Of a stretch of 64,000 nucleotides of DNA, positions 1-9,392 are shown in pieces; within the stretch, counting starts at the first letter, position 1; each line of letters opens with the position of its first letter. The notes below the pieces were generated by a model. It did no database searches, was not told the DNA's origin, and saw nothing but the letters and a program-made list of their open reading frames with translations. The stretch is from Hydractinia symbiolongicarpus (Eukaryota; Cnidaria; Hydrozoa; Anthoathecata; Hydractiniidae). A program made the position numbers and the translations under genes. The stretch spans positions 8,973,001 through 9,037,000 of the forward strand of contig NC_079888.1 of assembly GCF_029227915.1 (NCBI RefSeq), in the 5' to 3' direction.

Positions 1-197
1 TGGTATCGAATAGAGTTACAAAAAAATATTAGGAAAATTATGATGCAAAGATTCGAAAATCAACGGCTGTAATTAAGGGCCGTTTATAAAGACCGTCAAC
101 TTTTAAAATGGCTTTTTAGGCAGTTTATGCGGCAGGAATATTCAATTTGCATTTTAAACTCTAAAAAATTTTTTAAAAAATTTAGAGAAAACAAGTA
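1..197. other. Intergenic flank left of the retrotransposon
   Basis: No gene is seen. An AT-rich imperfect palindrome at about 159-187 has CTCTAAA and TTTAGAG arms. The stretch is the left flank of the copia insertion and its last bases form the target duplication. Confidence 0.5.
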
Positions 198-278
198 GTG
201 ACTGTTGAAAATAGGCACTCTTGCCGTAAGAACATTATAGAACCTTGTGTACTATCTAGAAATATAAGAGACATTGGA

Positions 279-291
279 GAATATTCCAGAA
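279..291 (+). promoter_or_regulatory. Perfect three-unit heat-shock element in the 5' LTR
   Basis: GAATATTCCAGAA reads GAA-TA-TTC-CA-GAA, the alternating nGAAn/nTTCn array bound by trimeric HSF. A second, damaged array lies at 230-242 (GAA-CA-TTA-TA-GAA) and a partial one at 369-381 (GAA-CA-TTC-TA-GAG). All lie upstream of the TATA-like box. The motif match is direct; heat response is inferred. Confidence 0.6.
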
Positions 292-393
292 ATAAGATAA
301 CTATACTAGAAACTACTAATAGTAAATAGAGAACAATGTGCTAAATATAGAACATCTGGAATATACTAGAACATTCTAGAGTATCTTATCTTT

Positions 394-405
394 AATATAT
401 AAATA
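394..405 (+). promoter_or_regulatory. TATA-like box of the 5' LTR
   Basis: AATATATAAATA sits about two thirds of the way into the LTR, where copia-type U3 promoters normally lie, and is identical in the 3' LTR (about 4722-4733). Transcription would start some 25-30 bases downstream. Confidence 0.5.
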
Positions 406-499
406 GGAGAACGTCTTGTAAATTTAAGAGTCATAGAGTCATAAAGTTATTGGAGCAGTCGAAGCAACTCTGCAAATATATAAAGTTTACATTTCAACA

Positions 500-513
500 G
501 GTTATGGGCCCAG
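500..513 (+). other. Primer-binding site, initiator tRNA-Met anticodon stem-loop
   Basis: GGTTATGGGCCCAG directly follows the 5' LTR. It is the reverse complement of the CUGGGCCCAUAACC segment of animal initiator tRNA-Met, which is the internal half-tRNA primer known for Drosophila copia. This supports a copia-type half-tRNA priming mechanism rather than use of the tRNA 3' end. Confidence 0.85.
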
Positions 514-686
514 TCTATGCCCAAGAAGATTGAATATTAAAAGAAATAATATTCAAGAAGAAGAAGCCATCTTGTGTGTCCGACAAGTTTGTTTTGATTT
601 TGGTTTGGATTGGTGTAAAGTTCGCACGAAAAATCGTATTGTGGAAACCTGAAACGGATTATCCGGATTAGTTGAATACGGAACAA

Positions 687-1592
687 ATGGCGATGGAAAG
701 CACCAAAGTATTGATAAAACCATTGAATGGAACAAACTACGCTACCTGGAAGGTACAGTGTAGAATGGCGTTAATCAAAGATGGAGTTTGGGGAATTGTT
801 GATGGAAGAGAAAATGCTCCAACTGAAGAGAGAGAAATTCCGAAATTTAATTTGCGTAGAGATCGTGCGTTAGCAACGATTGTTTTGTCGGTGGAACCAA
901 CGCTGTTATACCTGCTTGGACCAGATCCAGAAGATCCTACTGAGGTTTGGAAGATGTTGGCAGACCAGTTCCAAAAGAAGACATGGAGTAATAAATTGAC
1001 ACTACGCAGGAAGTTGTATGACTTGAAGTTGAAAGATGAGCAATCTGTTCAAAAGCACGTTAAAGCTTTGACAGAAATTTTCGATGAACTTGCAATTATT
1101 GGAGACCCGTTGGATGATGAAAGTAAAGTTGTTCATTTGTTAGCAAGCTTACCAGACTCGTATGATATGCTAGTTACAGCTCTGGAGGCTAGTGCTGAAG
1201 TACCGAAGCTTGAAGTCGTAACTGAACGATTGTTACACGAGGAAAGCAAGCGGAAAGATAAGGACACTTTGGAAACGAATGTCAGAGCAATGACATCGAA
1301 TCATGGAAAGCCAAGAAAGGGACCCAGATGTTATCACTGTGGAAAGATTGGTCATGTGAAACGATATTGCAAAGAATTAACGAAGAAGTTCGAGAGACAG
1401 ACTCCTTCGACGTACGGTAAAAATCGAATGAAGCCGCAAAATGTGTGTACGGCTGAAGAAGAAGAAGATGATGACGAAGAAATCATCAGTTTAGTTGCTG
1501 AAAATACTTTGGCAGTCAAAGGAAAAAGTAACTGGATAGTTGATTCAGGCGCAACATGTCACATAATTGTTCGAAGAAATTTCGTCACTTGA
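687..1592 (+). CDS. Copia gag plus truncated protease
   Basis: The ATG at 687 is chosen because the upstream in-frame codons have no ATG. The protein of about 301 residues starts as typical copia Gag (KPLNGTNYATWK, about residues 11-22), continues through the UBN2-type capsid region (RRKLYDLKLKDEQSVQKHV), and has a CCHC zinc knuckle CYHCGKIGHVKRYC at about residues 215-228 for RNA packaging. A charged linker follows, then the aspartic protease active site DSGATCH (D at residue about 286). Immediately after it the frame is lost and the ORF ends after 9 unrelated residues. The next segment of protease continues in another frame from 1570. In intact copia, gag and pol are one ORF, so this is a lesion and not a programmed shift at the gag-pol border. 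Confidence 0.93.
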   Translation: MAMESTKVLIKPLNGTNYATWKVQCRMALIKDGVWGIVDGRENAPTEEREIPKFNLRRDRALATIVLSVEPTLLYLLGPDPEDPTEVWKMLADQFQKKTWSNKLTLRRKLYDLKLKDEQSVQKHVKALTEIFDELAIIGDPLDDESKVVHLLASLPDSYDMLVTALEASAEVPKLEVVTERLLHEESKRKDKDTLETNVRAMTSNHGKPRKGPRCYHCGKIGHVKRYCKELTKKFERQTPSTYGKNRMKPQNVCTAEEEEDDDEEIISLVAENTLAVKGKSNWIVDSGATCHIIVRRNFVT

Positions 1593-4536
1593 AATACCAC
1601 AAGATATCACTGTCAGTGATGGATATTCAGTACAAGCAATTGGAAAAGGAACAGTAACCTTGGAAATGAACATTTCAGAAAACAGAAACGTTGTATGCAA
1701 GTTATCTGATGTCTTATTTGTACCACAACTTTCGTACAATTTACTTAGTGTATCAAAAGCTGCAACAAATGGAAAGAAGTTTCAGTTTGAAGATTTCAAA
1801 TGTGACATCGTGGATGCGAAACACGGAATCATTGGTACAGCAACAAAGCATGGCAACCTTTACCATCTCAACTGTAATGGATTGAGAAATAAGAAGAATC
1901 ACACAGTTATGAAATGTGATAATAACGCTACAACAAAGGAAGAAATTTGGCATAGAAGATACGGTCATCTCGGTGTGCAGAATCTTAAACGATTGGCAAG
2001 GGACAAACTTGTTGAAGGGTTTGATTATGATGCAACAAAGAAACCGACATTTTGTGAACCGTGCATTGATGGGAAACAAAGCAAAATACCGTTTCCGAAG
2101 GCAGGAGGAGATCGATCGAAAAATCTCCATGGTATAATCCATAGCGACGTTTGTGGAAAGATAGAAACAAAATCACTTAGTGGTGCAGAATATTTTGTTA
2201 CATTCATTGACGATAAATCAAGATACGTATGGGTATATGTCATGAAACACAAAAGTGAAGTGTTTGAGAAATTCAAAGAATGGAAAGCAACTGTGGAAAA
2301 ATCGACTGGAATTCAGATAAAAACGTTTAGAACTGACAATGGTGGAGAATATACATCCAAAGAGTTCGAAGACTATTTGAAGAAAGAAGGTATTCATCAT
2401 GAGTTGACAATTCCGAAAACACCGCAACAAAATGGAGTTGCAGAGAGGATGAACAGAACACTCGTGGAATCTGTAAGACCAATGTTAGCAGATTCAAAGT
2501 TACCAAAACGATTTTGGGCCGAAGCCTTGGCTACAGCAACGTACCTTCGTAACCGATGTCCAACGACAGCAGTTAAAGGGAAGACACCCTTTGAAGTATT
2601 AACTGGAAAGAAACCAAATGTCGAAAATCTACGAATTTTCGGATGTGATGCGTATGCTCACGTACCAAAAGATGAAAGAAAAAAACTTGATTCAAAAACC
2701 AAGAAGAGTGTATTTCTTGGATACGGTGATGGAATCAAGGGATATCGTCTATATGACAACGACAAGAAGAGAGTCTTTTACAGCCGAAATGTGACATTCA
2801 ATGAAATCTGTGGTGAATTGAAAGACGACCGTGACATAGACGAACCAAAAGTAGAGATCGAATTACAACCTCGTGAAGAAAACACATATAATCAAATACA
2901 GGAGGAGCAAGAGCGACAAGTAAGAGAACGACGGCCTCCTGATCGTTACGGAGAATGGGTATACATCACTCAAGAAGAAGATCCAAATACATTTTCTAAA
3001 GCAATCAAAGGACATGATGCAGACAAGTGGATGCAAGCAATGGAAGCCGAATTGGATTCTCTACACAAAAACGAAGTATGGGAGTTGACTGAATTACCTC
3101 CAAACAGAAAAGTTGTTGGCAGCAAATGGGTATACAAAAAGAAACAAGACTCTGATGGGAATGTGGAACGATACAAAGCAAGATTGGTTGCACAAGGATA
3201 CAATCAAAGATATGGAGAAGATTATGACGAAACAACTTCTCCGGTAGTGAGATTCGAATCAATACGAACGTTGATTGGATTGGCAGTCAAGAAAGAACTT
3301 CACCTACATCAACTCGACGTTGGAACTGCATTTTTGAACGGTGAACTTAAAGAAACCATATATATGAAACAACCAGAGGGATTTAAAATTCTAGGAAAGG
3401 AACACTTGGTTTGTAAACTCAAGAAAAGTATCTATGGATTGAAGCAATCATCTAGATGTTGGAACGAAGCACTTGACAAACATCTAAAGAGTATGGGCTT
3501 CAAACAATCAAACAACGATCCTTGTATATGCACGCTTGAAACAGATGAAAAAACATTCATAATCGCTGTATATGTTGATGATATCATACTGGCCGGAAAC
3601 AATCAAAAACGTATTGATGAATTTATCAAGATGATTGGAGATAGATTCGACATCAGAGACATGGGGAAGATGAACCATTTTCTAGGAGTCAAGATAGAAT
3701 ATTTTAGTGCAGGAAGAATTTGGATTGGACAACCAAGTTACACAAGAAATCTACTCAAGAAGTTTTCAATGGAAAATTCCAAACCTGTGGCAACACCTGT
3801 AGAGATTGGAAGCAAACTCATCGAATCAAATGAAACAGATAAACTCGTTGATCCAGAGATGTATCAATCAGTAGTTGGACAGTTACTTTACCTTTCTACG
3901 AGAACACGACCAGATATCGCTTATGCTGTGAGCAATGTTGCCAGATTTTCATCAAAACCGTCACAACAACACTGGATTGCCGTTAAGAGGATCATGAGGT
4001 ATCTCAATGGAACAATTGATTATGGTCTTTTGTACGAAAAGAATTCAACAATAGAAGGATTTTCTGACGCAGATTGGGCTGGATATTTGAATGATCGTAA
4101 ATCAACTTCTGGATACGTATTCATGATGAGCGGAGCAGCAATCAGCTGGAACAGCAAGAAACAAACATGTGTAGCTTTGTTAACTGCAGAAGCCGAATAT
4201 ATTGCATTATCAAAAGCTTCACAGGAATCGATTTGGCTACGACGACTTTTAGCAGACATGGGAGAAAAGCAGCCAAATGCAACAATCATCAATGAAGATA
4301 ATCAATCAGCCATCGCAATGACAAAGAATCCTCAATTTCACGGACGAGCCAAACACATTGATATGAAATATCATTACGTAAGAGAGCAAGTTAAATCAAA
4401 CCAAATCCAATTGAAGTACTGTCAAAGTGGAGATATGATCGCAGATATAATGACGAAAGGAATCGGACGAGTACAGTTTGATAAGTTGCGAATGATGATC
4501 GGATTGAAGAACCTTACGGACGAGGAGGAGTGTTGA
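1570..4536 (+). CDS. Copia pol: protease remainder, integrase, RT, RNase H
   Basis: Open for 988 codons but without its own ATG. Residues counted from 1567: rest of the protease to about 95, GAG-pre-integrase with HRRYGHLGVQN and a C-x2-C pair (about 129-165), integrase core with D in HSDVCG (about 193), D in TDNGGEY (about 257) and E in GVAERMNR (about 292), the RVT_2 domain starting near WMQAMEAEL, the catalytic YVDDIILAG (YVDD about 669-672) and RNase H with SDADWAG and AEAEYIAL. The stop codon lies six bases inside the 3' LTR. All catalytic residues I can check are present, so the enzymes look functional apart from the protease break upstream. Expression would need the gag frame joined by frameshifting or a helper copy. 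Confidence 0.95.
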   Translation, partial: FEEISSLEIPQDITVSDGYSVQAIGKGTVTLEMNISENRNVVCKLSDVLFVPQLSYNLLSVSKAATNGKKFQFEDFKCDIVDAKHGIIGTATKHGNLYHLNCNGLRNKKNHTVMKCDNNATTKEEIWHRRYGHLGVQNLKRLARDKLVEGFDYDATKKPTFCEPCIDGKQSKIPFPKAGGDRSKNLHGIIHSDVCGKIETKSLSGAEYFVTFIDDKSRYVWVYVMKHKSEVFEKFKEWKATVEKSTGIQIKTFRTDNGGEYTSKEFEDYLKKEGIHHELTIPKTPQQNGVAERMNRTLVESVRPMLADSKLPKRFWAEALATATYLRNRCPTTAVKGKTPFEVLTGKKPNVENLRIFGCDAYAHVPKDERKKLDSKTKKSVFLGYGDGIKGYRLYDNDKKRVFYSRNVTFNEICGELKDDRDIDEPKVEIELQPREENTYNQIQEEQERQVRERRPPDRYGEWVYITQEEDPNTFSKAIKGHDADKWMQAMEAELDSLHKNEVWELTELPPNRKVVGSKWVYKKKQDSDGNVERYKARLVAQGYNQRYGEDYDETTSPVVRFESIRTLIGLAVKKELHLHQLDVGTAFLNGELKETIYMKQPEGFKILGKEHLVCKLKKSIYGLKQSSRCWNEALDKHLKSMGFKQSNNDPCICTLETDEKTFIIAVYVDDIILAGNNQKRIDEFIKMIGDRFDIRDMGKMNHFLGVKIEYFSAGRIWIGQPSYTRNLLKKFSMENSKPVATPVEIGSKLIESNETDKLVDPEMYQSVVGQLLYLSTRTRPDIAYAVSNVARFSSKPSQQHWIAVKRIMRYLNGTIDYGLLYEKNSTIEGFSDADWAGYLNDRKSTSGYVFMMSGAAISWNSKKQTCVALLTAEAEYIALSKASQESIWLRRLLADMGEKQPNATIINEDNQSAIAMTKNPQFHGRAKHIDMKYHYVREQVKSNQIQLKYCQSGDMIADIMTKGIGRVQFDKLRMMIGLKNLTDEEEC
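4522..4530 (+). other. Polypurine tract
   Basis: GAGGAGGAG lies directly before the TG of the 3' LTR and would prime plus-strand DNA synthesis. It overlaps the pol coding sequence. Confidence 0.75.
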
Positions 4537-4557
4537 AAATAGGCACTCTTGCCGTAA

Positions 4558-4570
4558 GAACATTCTAGAA
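4558..4570 (+). promoter_or_regulatory. Perfect three-unit heat-shock element (first) in the 3' LTR
   Basis: GAACATTCTAGAA reads GAA-CA-TTC-TA-GAA. The same position in the 5' LTR has TTA for TTC, so this LTR keeps one more perfect site. Confidence 0.55.
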
Positions 4571-4606
4571 CCTTATGTACTATCTAGAAATATAAGGGAC
4601 ATTGGA

Positions 4607-4619
4607 GAATATTCCAGAA
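4607..4619 (+). promoter_or_regulatory. Perfect three-unit heat-shock element (second) in the 3' LTR
   Basis: GAATATTCCAGAA, identical to 279-291. Located 37 bases downstream of the previous array. Confidence 0.6.
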
Positions 4620-4832
4620 ATAAGATAACTATACTAGAAACTACTAATAGTAAATAGAGAACAATGTGCTAAATATAAAACATCTGGAATATACTAGAAC
4701 ATTCTAGATTATCTTATCTTTAATATATAAATAGGAGAACGTCTTGTAAATTTAAGAGTCATAGAGTCATAAAGTTATTGGAGCAGTAGAAGCAACTCTG
4801 CAAATATATAAAGTTTACATTTCAACAGTGAC

Positions 4833-5340
4833 ATAAAGGATGCCGTGGCAGATTTCATCGACCGCGTTTACATAAAACTTCGGTTAAATAAACGGATTCT
4901 CAAGCGGCCGTTTGTTAGGTAACGCGCCAGCCTCATTTACTACCGAGATATAGCTAGCGATTACTGCGGAGATTACCATGGCGGCCACCTAAGTTTTTTT
5001 ATTTTATTTTGATCTTAAATTATTTCATAAGGTCTGTGTTTTGTACATTATAACTTCGGTGTAACATATGAGTCTGGTACTATTTCAGGCGATCGCTCAA
5101 GTGTCATATATACTTTTATGGCTTTTTAAAATAAAGCATATTTATTAATATTTATCCAAATCTTTTTCCCCACATTCGAAATGCTTGGTAACATCATAGG
5201 ATTCATGTTGTTAACAGCGTATGTGATCAAACAAAAGATCTGCTTACGTAATGGTGATTACAGACATAAATAATAGCTGTATTTTGCAGATTTCAAATGA
5301 TATTTAACAGACCAGATTATTGTTTAAAGCAAAAAGCCTG
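4833..5340. other. Intergenic, no gene recognised
   Basis: No convincing ORF. A short segment at about 4975-4990 reads ATGGCGGCCACC then a stop and is not a gene. Confidence 0.4.
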
Positions 5341-5350
5341 AAAAACGACT

Positions 5351-5425
5351 TAGGCAGCTGCCTAGCTTACCGCGATGCACACTCCCGCGGTAAGTTAACC
5401 TCTAATGTAGGCGGTCGCCTACATT
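5351..5425. repeat. Three adjacent perfect palindromes
   Basis: 5351-5364 TAGGCAGCTGCCTA is a perfect palindrome. 5366-5374 and 5386-5394 (CTTACCGCG / CGCGGTAAG) make a 9-bp stem. 5404-5413 and 5416-5425 (AATGTAGGCG / CGCCTACATT) make a 10-bp stem with a 2-base loop. The first resembles the CTTAGGCAATTGCCTAGG palindrome beside the ends of the hAT-like copies at 25.6 and 26.1 kb, so it may be a transposon remnant. Confidence 0.6.
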
Positions 5426-5429
5426 TTTT

Positions 5430-6130
5430 CAGTAATGCAAAAAATTTTGTCGTGCAAAAATTAAACATGTCCTCTTGCAAAAGTTTGTGCTCTAGATTTC
5501 TCAGTTTCTTTACCAGCGAACAGATCTTCCCCTAAGATCTTCAACTTTCTGCTATGCAAGAGTACGCGCTCATTGGATAGGTAAAAAATTAGAGAAAGCA
5601 TTTGAAGTATGTAGCAACAGAGTAAAAACAAGTGTTCTTGTGATGACAAACCCAAGCCGCTTAAACTCTTACGGCTTTTAAACCGAAAGAAGTTTAAAAT
5701 GGGCTTTTTTATCGCTGTTTTTACTACCTTACGGGAAAAAATTATTGCGCAAGACAATAATGTGAACGAAGAGATTGCAGAATAAAAGATTGCAAATTTG
5801 GCCAAAATTAGTTTCTTCTGCAATTTCTAGCCAAGAGAAGCAATCTGCAATCTTTTCTTCAGCGATTCCTAAAAAAATTAGCTATATTGCAAGATTCCCC
5901 TCAATTATTTGCATCAAAAGAAATTTTCAAATGAAAAAGTCTTAATGACAAAGATGACTGCTGCCACTGTTACTACATATTGTACAATTTATTGTAATAA
6001 CTAGTGTACAATTCTGTACAATTTTATACAAGATTGTCTTCTTTGAAGTCACTATATATTTCACGTCGTTAGACCTGGCGATATGTATATATTGCATGTG
6101 GTTACATATAGAATTAAGCTGTAGCTCTAA
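5430..6130. other. Intergenic, no gene recognised
   Basis: ORFs of up to 120 codons occur on the minus strand, but they show no family resemblance or coding texture. Around 5775-5860 repeated GATTGCA/TGCAATC words form imperfect inverted repeats. Confidence 0.35.
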
Positions 6131-6135
6131 AATTA

Positions 6136-6307
6136 ATGAATTATCACTCATGTATAGGTGTGTCGCAAGCAGGAGCAACGCATACAAGTGGAATACAGTT
6201 GTTTAGTCACAAAGGTTTTGCGAATTGTGTTGCTGGTTACTACATGATTGATGACTTTGTATTCTTCTCCGACAAAATAGTTCCCATATTGGCTATATAT
6301 CTATCAG
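6136..6307 (+). CDS. Candidate exon of an unrecognised gene (5' part)
   Basis: An open frame of about 57 codons (GVSQAGATHTSGIQLFS, then FVFFSDKIVPILAIYL) ends exactly at a consensus donor, TATCAG|GTAAGA. It joins in phase to the acceptor at 9259, giving ...IYLSGSKNESES. The first in-frame ATG is at 6136, but the true 5' border may be an acceptor such as ATGTATAG at about 6157, or CGCAAGCAG a little further on. The protein is not recognised: a small, mixed alpha/beta looking segment ending in a hydrophobic strand. Upstream exons, if any, are not seen in this window. Confidence 0.4.
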
Positions 6308-7008
6308 GTAAGAACGAGACAACGTACTAATTTTGTATTTATAGTTTGCGTTCTTCCTTGCTTTGCTAGAAACAGAGAAAAAAATCAGCTGACAATATAC
6401 TTTACGTTAATACGCTTTACAGGATATTGCTTAAAACTGAAAACTTGAAAACTTAACTTGATTCCATATGGCAAAGTATGATCAATTGCAATGTATGAAA
6501 AAGATATTGTTAAGCATTCTTTTGGCATCAAAAACACGCATTGTTCCCCCAAAAAAGCACACTTTGGTATAGAGAAAAATGCTATCCAGGACACACCCTT
6601 TTTATATGCGGCATGTGAAAAGCAATTATAAACTTAGTATCATATCATTAATGTAAAATGTCTTTTCCCAGGCTTCTTCTGAAGTATTCCCCCTCACAAA
6701 ACCAGCACCTTGCGGGTAATTTTTACACATGTTTTAATTCTCAAATATTTAACCTGTGATATGAATATAATTTGGGAAGAATTTTGCACAAAAGATAACA
6801 ATATTTTAACAATATGTATGTTGAAACAAACAAACAATATTCTTTCTTATAATAACAAGCGTGTAGCCACTTCCATCTCCATCCCTAATTTAGCATTGTT
6901 ATGAATAAAGCTGTGAATGGATAAATAAACAAATAAATGCCCTTTTTTAATATGTATCAACTTTAATCTTAATCGGAAATGCATTACGGAAAAAATAAAA
7001 GTTGAAAG

Positions 7009-9110
7009 ACCTATTTCCATATCCATTTCCGTTCCGCTGAATATACATACCAAATTACCGAATAACATGAAAACGAGATTAGTTATGAGCAATTTTTAGT
7101 TTGCGGTGAAATAGTGCAGATATGGTTTGTTATTAACATTTGATGATAATATGGGATAATAGCATGTATCATTTGGCCGTTCTAATGCTTTTTTTATTAT
7201 TCTTGGTGTTAAATGAGCTAGGTATTAGCTAGTTTTAAATATGATATGAGTAGTTAGCTAGATGGCTGACTGACTTGTTCCAAACAAACGTGAAATTTCA
7301 GGCTGTGTACCAAAATTGGTGATGTTACTGATATAAATCCTGTGTCTCCAGTTATTGAGTGTACCTTATTTTTTAAACAACATCTGTGAAAATAACATTA
7401 GCCAGGGTTACTGTGGTTTTAAAATAGTATTTGAATTGACCTTCTTGGGGGTGCCTTAACTCGTTAATTTTTTTTCAAGTAAGGGTAGTTTTGGAAGTAT
7501 TTATAACTCACATTTTACACATTTGTGATTTCAGATTTAGGATACTAATTTGACTTGGTGAGAAAAGTTGGAATTTAAGTTTTCCTTGGAACCTTCTTGC
7601 TTATTTGTGTTAAATTTTAACCCTCATCTTAGATTGAATTTGGTGAAAAAAACTATTTAAAATTTCCAAATAAAAGGTTGACTAAAAGAATGATATCCTA
7701 GTTCGTAAATTTTGCAATCAGAGAGTTATTATCTTGGTATTTTTCAGGCGAATGAAATTGTCCAGTGATTTGGCTCAGTCAAAAACAAATTTTTTCTTGA
7801 GAGAATCACAAAAACACAAAATGTTTACTGACGTACTGTCTAGATAAAAAGAAATTTTTTATAAAATTTTGTCTACAAAATGCTTGTCATGTCGAACTTT
7901 ACCTTCAATAACGGAAAACAATGAGAAATGTTTTTGTGACGTCAAAAAATGGAAAAATTCCATGGAGATTATTTTTTGTAAGTAAACAATTTTACCAATT
8001 CTGCAGGATTAATTTTCGAGATTTCATGTAAGTAAGAATACAAATTACATAAGGACCTGGCTTTTAAGAACATTGAGACTGAGACTTCGCCAAAAATTAA
8101 GCACGTTTACAGCTGAAATCCGGACATTCTTATAAGAAAAAGTAGGCTTCTTTATCTTCCTTTTTTTGAATAAAAACCTAAAAAATAGAGTACCATTTAA
8201 AAAAAGACTTTACTTTTTTTTTACATGCAGATTTATGATCAGGTCTATGCTTCATCAATTAATATTACTTACAAACTGTAAGTATTAAGGTTAGACCATC
8301 GCAATGCTTGATACAAATGTACGATTATTGACAGTCAGTAAAAGAGAGAGTAGTGACGGAGGAAGTGATGCAGTTTCATAATCACAATAGCCAATAGTTT
8401 AAAAATGTTAATTTAAATAACATTTTACGCAACAAATGTTGAAAAATGATTTGTTGATTACTCATGCATCTATTATGTATGAAAATGCTATAAGAAAATC
8501 CAGCCTTTTTAAGTCAATGTTACTTTTCGCTGGGGTTTCTGGAGTACTTTTGTTAGCATCAGTCAAGCATATTCAGTATTCAACATTGATTTTGGGGGAA
8601 TGGAGAGCTCAAAATAAAATTCGCAATATGTTATTCCAGGGTTGAAGCTTAGCTGGCTACTTTGGCTACTACCAGCAAGCTAATTTTGATTTTTTGAACT
8701 GATGAGAGTAATTTGAAGTGTCACTGAGCTTTAGTAAACTGTATATTGAGTTTTAATTTTATATTAACTTGGAAACAGTAACAAAAATGTATTCACATCA
8801 TTCTAAAAACGTGTCTAGGGTTCAGGTTTAGGTAGCTACCTTACATATACCAAAAGATACCCCCTTAAAATCTGCAATACTTTTTTTCACACTACCACTA
8901 CTAATACCTTCTTTATAACTGTGTTAACTACGATTTTGCGAAAACTGCCAGTTAAAAGCTGTCAAAGTCAACATTTTGTTGATACATTCTTCAAGCTTGC
9001 ATGTAAACAACCACCATCCCGAAATTTGCTCATAACTAATCTCGTTTTCATATTATTCTGCATTTTCGCATGCATATTTCGCGGAACCAAATGGATATGG
9101 AAATAGGTCT
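7009..9110. mobile_element. Candidate 2.1-kb element with ~85-bp inverted ends
   Basis: 7009-7094 and 9025-9110 are inverted copies: GACCTATTTCCATATCC at the left end reappears as GGATATGGAAATAGGTC at the right. No transposase ORF is visible between them and no target duplication is clear. It occupies most of the intron between the exons at 6136 and 9259. Confidence 0.45.
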
Positions 9111-9258
9111 ATTATCCATGATTTTTATATAAAAAAAATTAAACAAAGGTTTTTGTAGCACCACAAGAACCGCTCAATAGAAATCGATTTAATAAACGCC
9201 CGGGCGTTTATTTGAAGCATTTAATAATTTTTCTGACCAATTGCATTTCTGATTTCAG

Positions 9259-9392
9259 GCTCAAAAAACGAAAGCGAAAGCGAAGATGCGGAGGACCTCG
9301 AAGATAAATATGCTCCTGTAGAAATCGTGGAAGTGGCCCCACCACCACCGAGAAAATGTGGTTTCTTTCGGCGGCTGTTTGGTTTATGCTAA
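9259..9392 (+). CDS. Candidate last exon of the gene starting near 6136
   Basis: Preceded by the acceptor TTTCTGATTTCAG|GC. In phase with the 6307 donor it encodes an acidic Ser-rich stretch (SKNESESEDAEDLEDKY), then a PPPP run and a Cys- and Arg-rich end RKCGFFRRLFGLC followed by a stop. The basic-hydrophobic tail with two Cys looks like a membrane-contact or acylation site, which is an inference. The clean phase match and the sharp change in composition support a real exon. I cannot name the family. Confidence 0.45.

Larger units (their letters stand above)
203..499 (+). repeat. 5' LTR of the copia element
   Basis: TG...CA-bounded direct repeat of 4531-4827. It contains GAA/TTC heat-shock-type motifs, a TATA-like box near 394-405 and presumably the RNA start just downstream of it. 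The differences from the 3' LTR are all single substitutions. Confidence 0.97.
4531..4827 (+). repeat. 3' LTR of the copia element
   Basis: Direct repeat of 203-499, TG...CA, followed by the target duplication GTGAC. It ends the pol ORF. Confidence 0.97.
198..4832 (+). mobile_element. Ty1/copia LTR retrotransposon, near full length
   Basis: A complete structural copy: 5-bp target duplication GTGAC (198-202 and 4828-4832), two 297-bp LTRs that begin TG and end CA, a primer-binding site, a gag-protease frame, a long pol frame in copia order (protease, integrase, reverse transcriptase, RNase H) and a purine tract next to the 3' LTR. Comparing the LTRs by eye gives 6 mismatches in 297 positions, so the insertion is fairly young. 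Coding is broken once, inside the protease at about 1560-1570, where the frame changes and a few residues are missing. The copy is probably unable to make a full polyprotein but could be mobilised in trans. Confidence 0.97.

Noticed and set aside
5461-5823. 120-codon minus-strand ORF with a hydrophobic start
   Set aside because: No recognisable domain, no splice or promoter context, and it overlaps imperfect inverted repeats.
6136-6307. PARP catalytic C-terminus
   Set aside because: The FVFFSDKIVPILAIYL strand pattern is only loosely similar and no catalytic residue can be placed.
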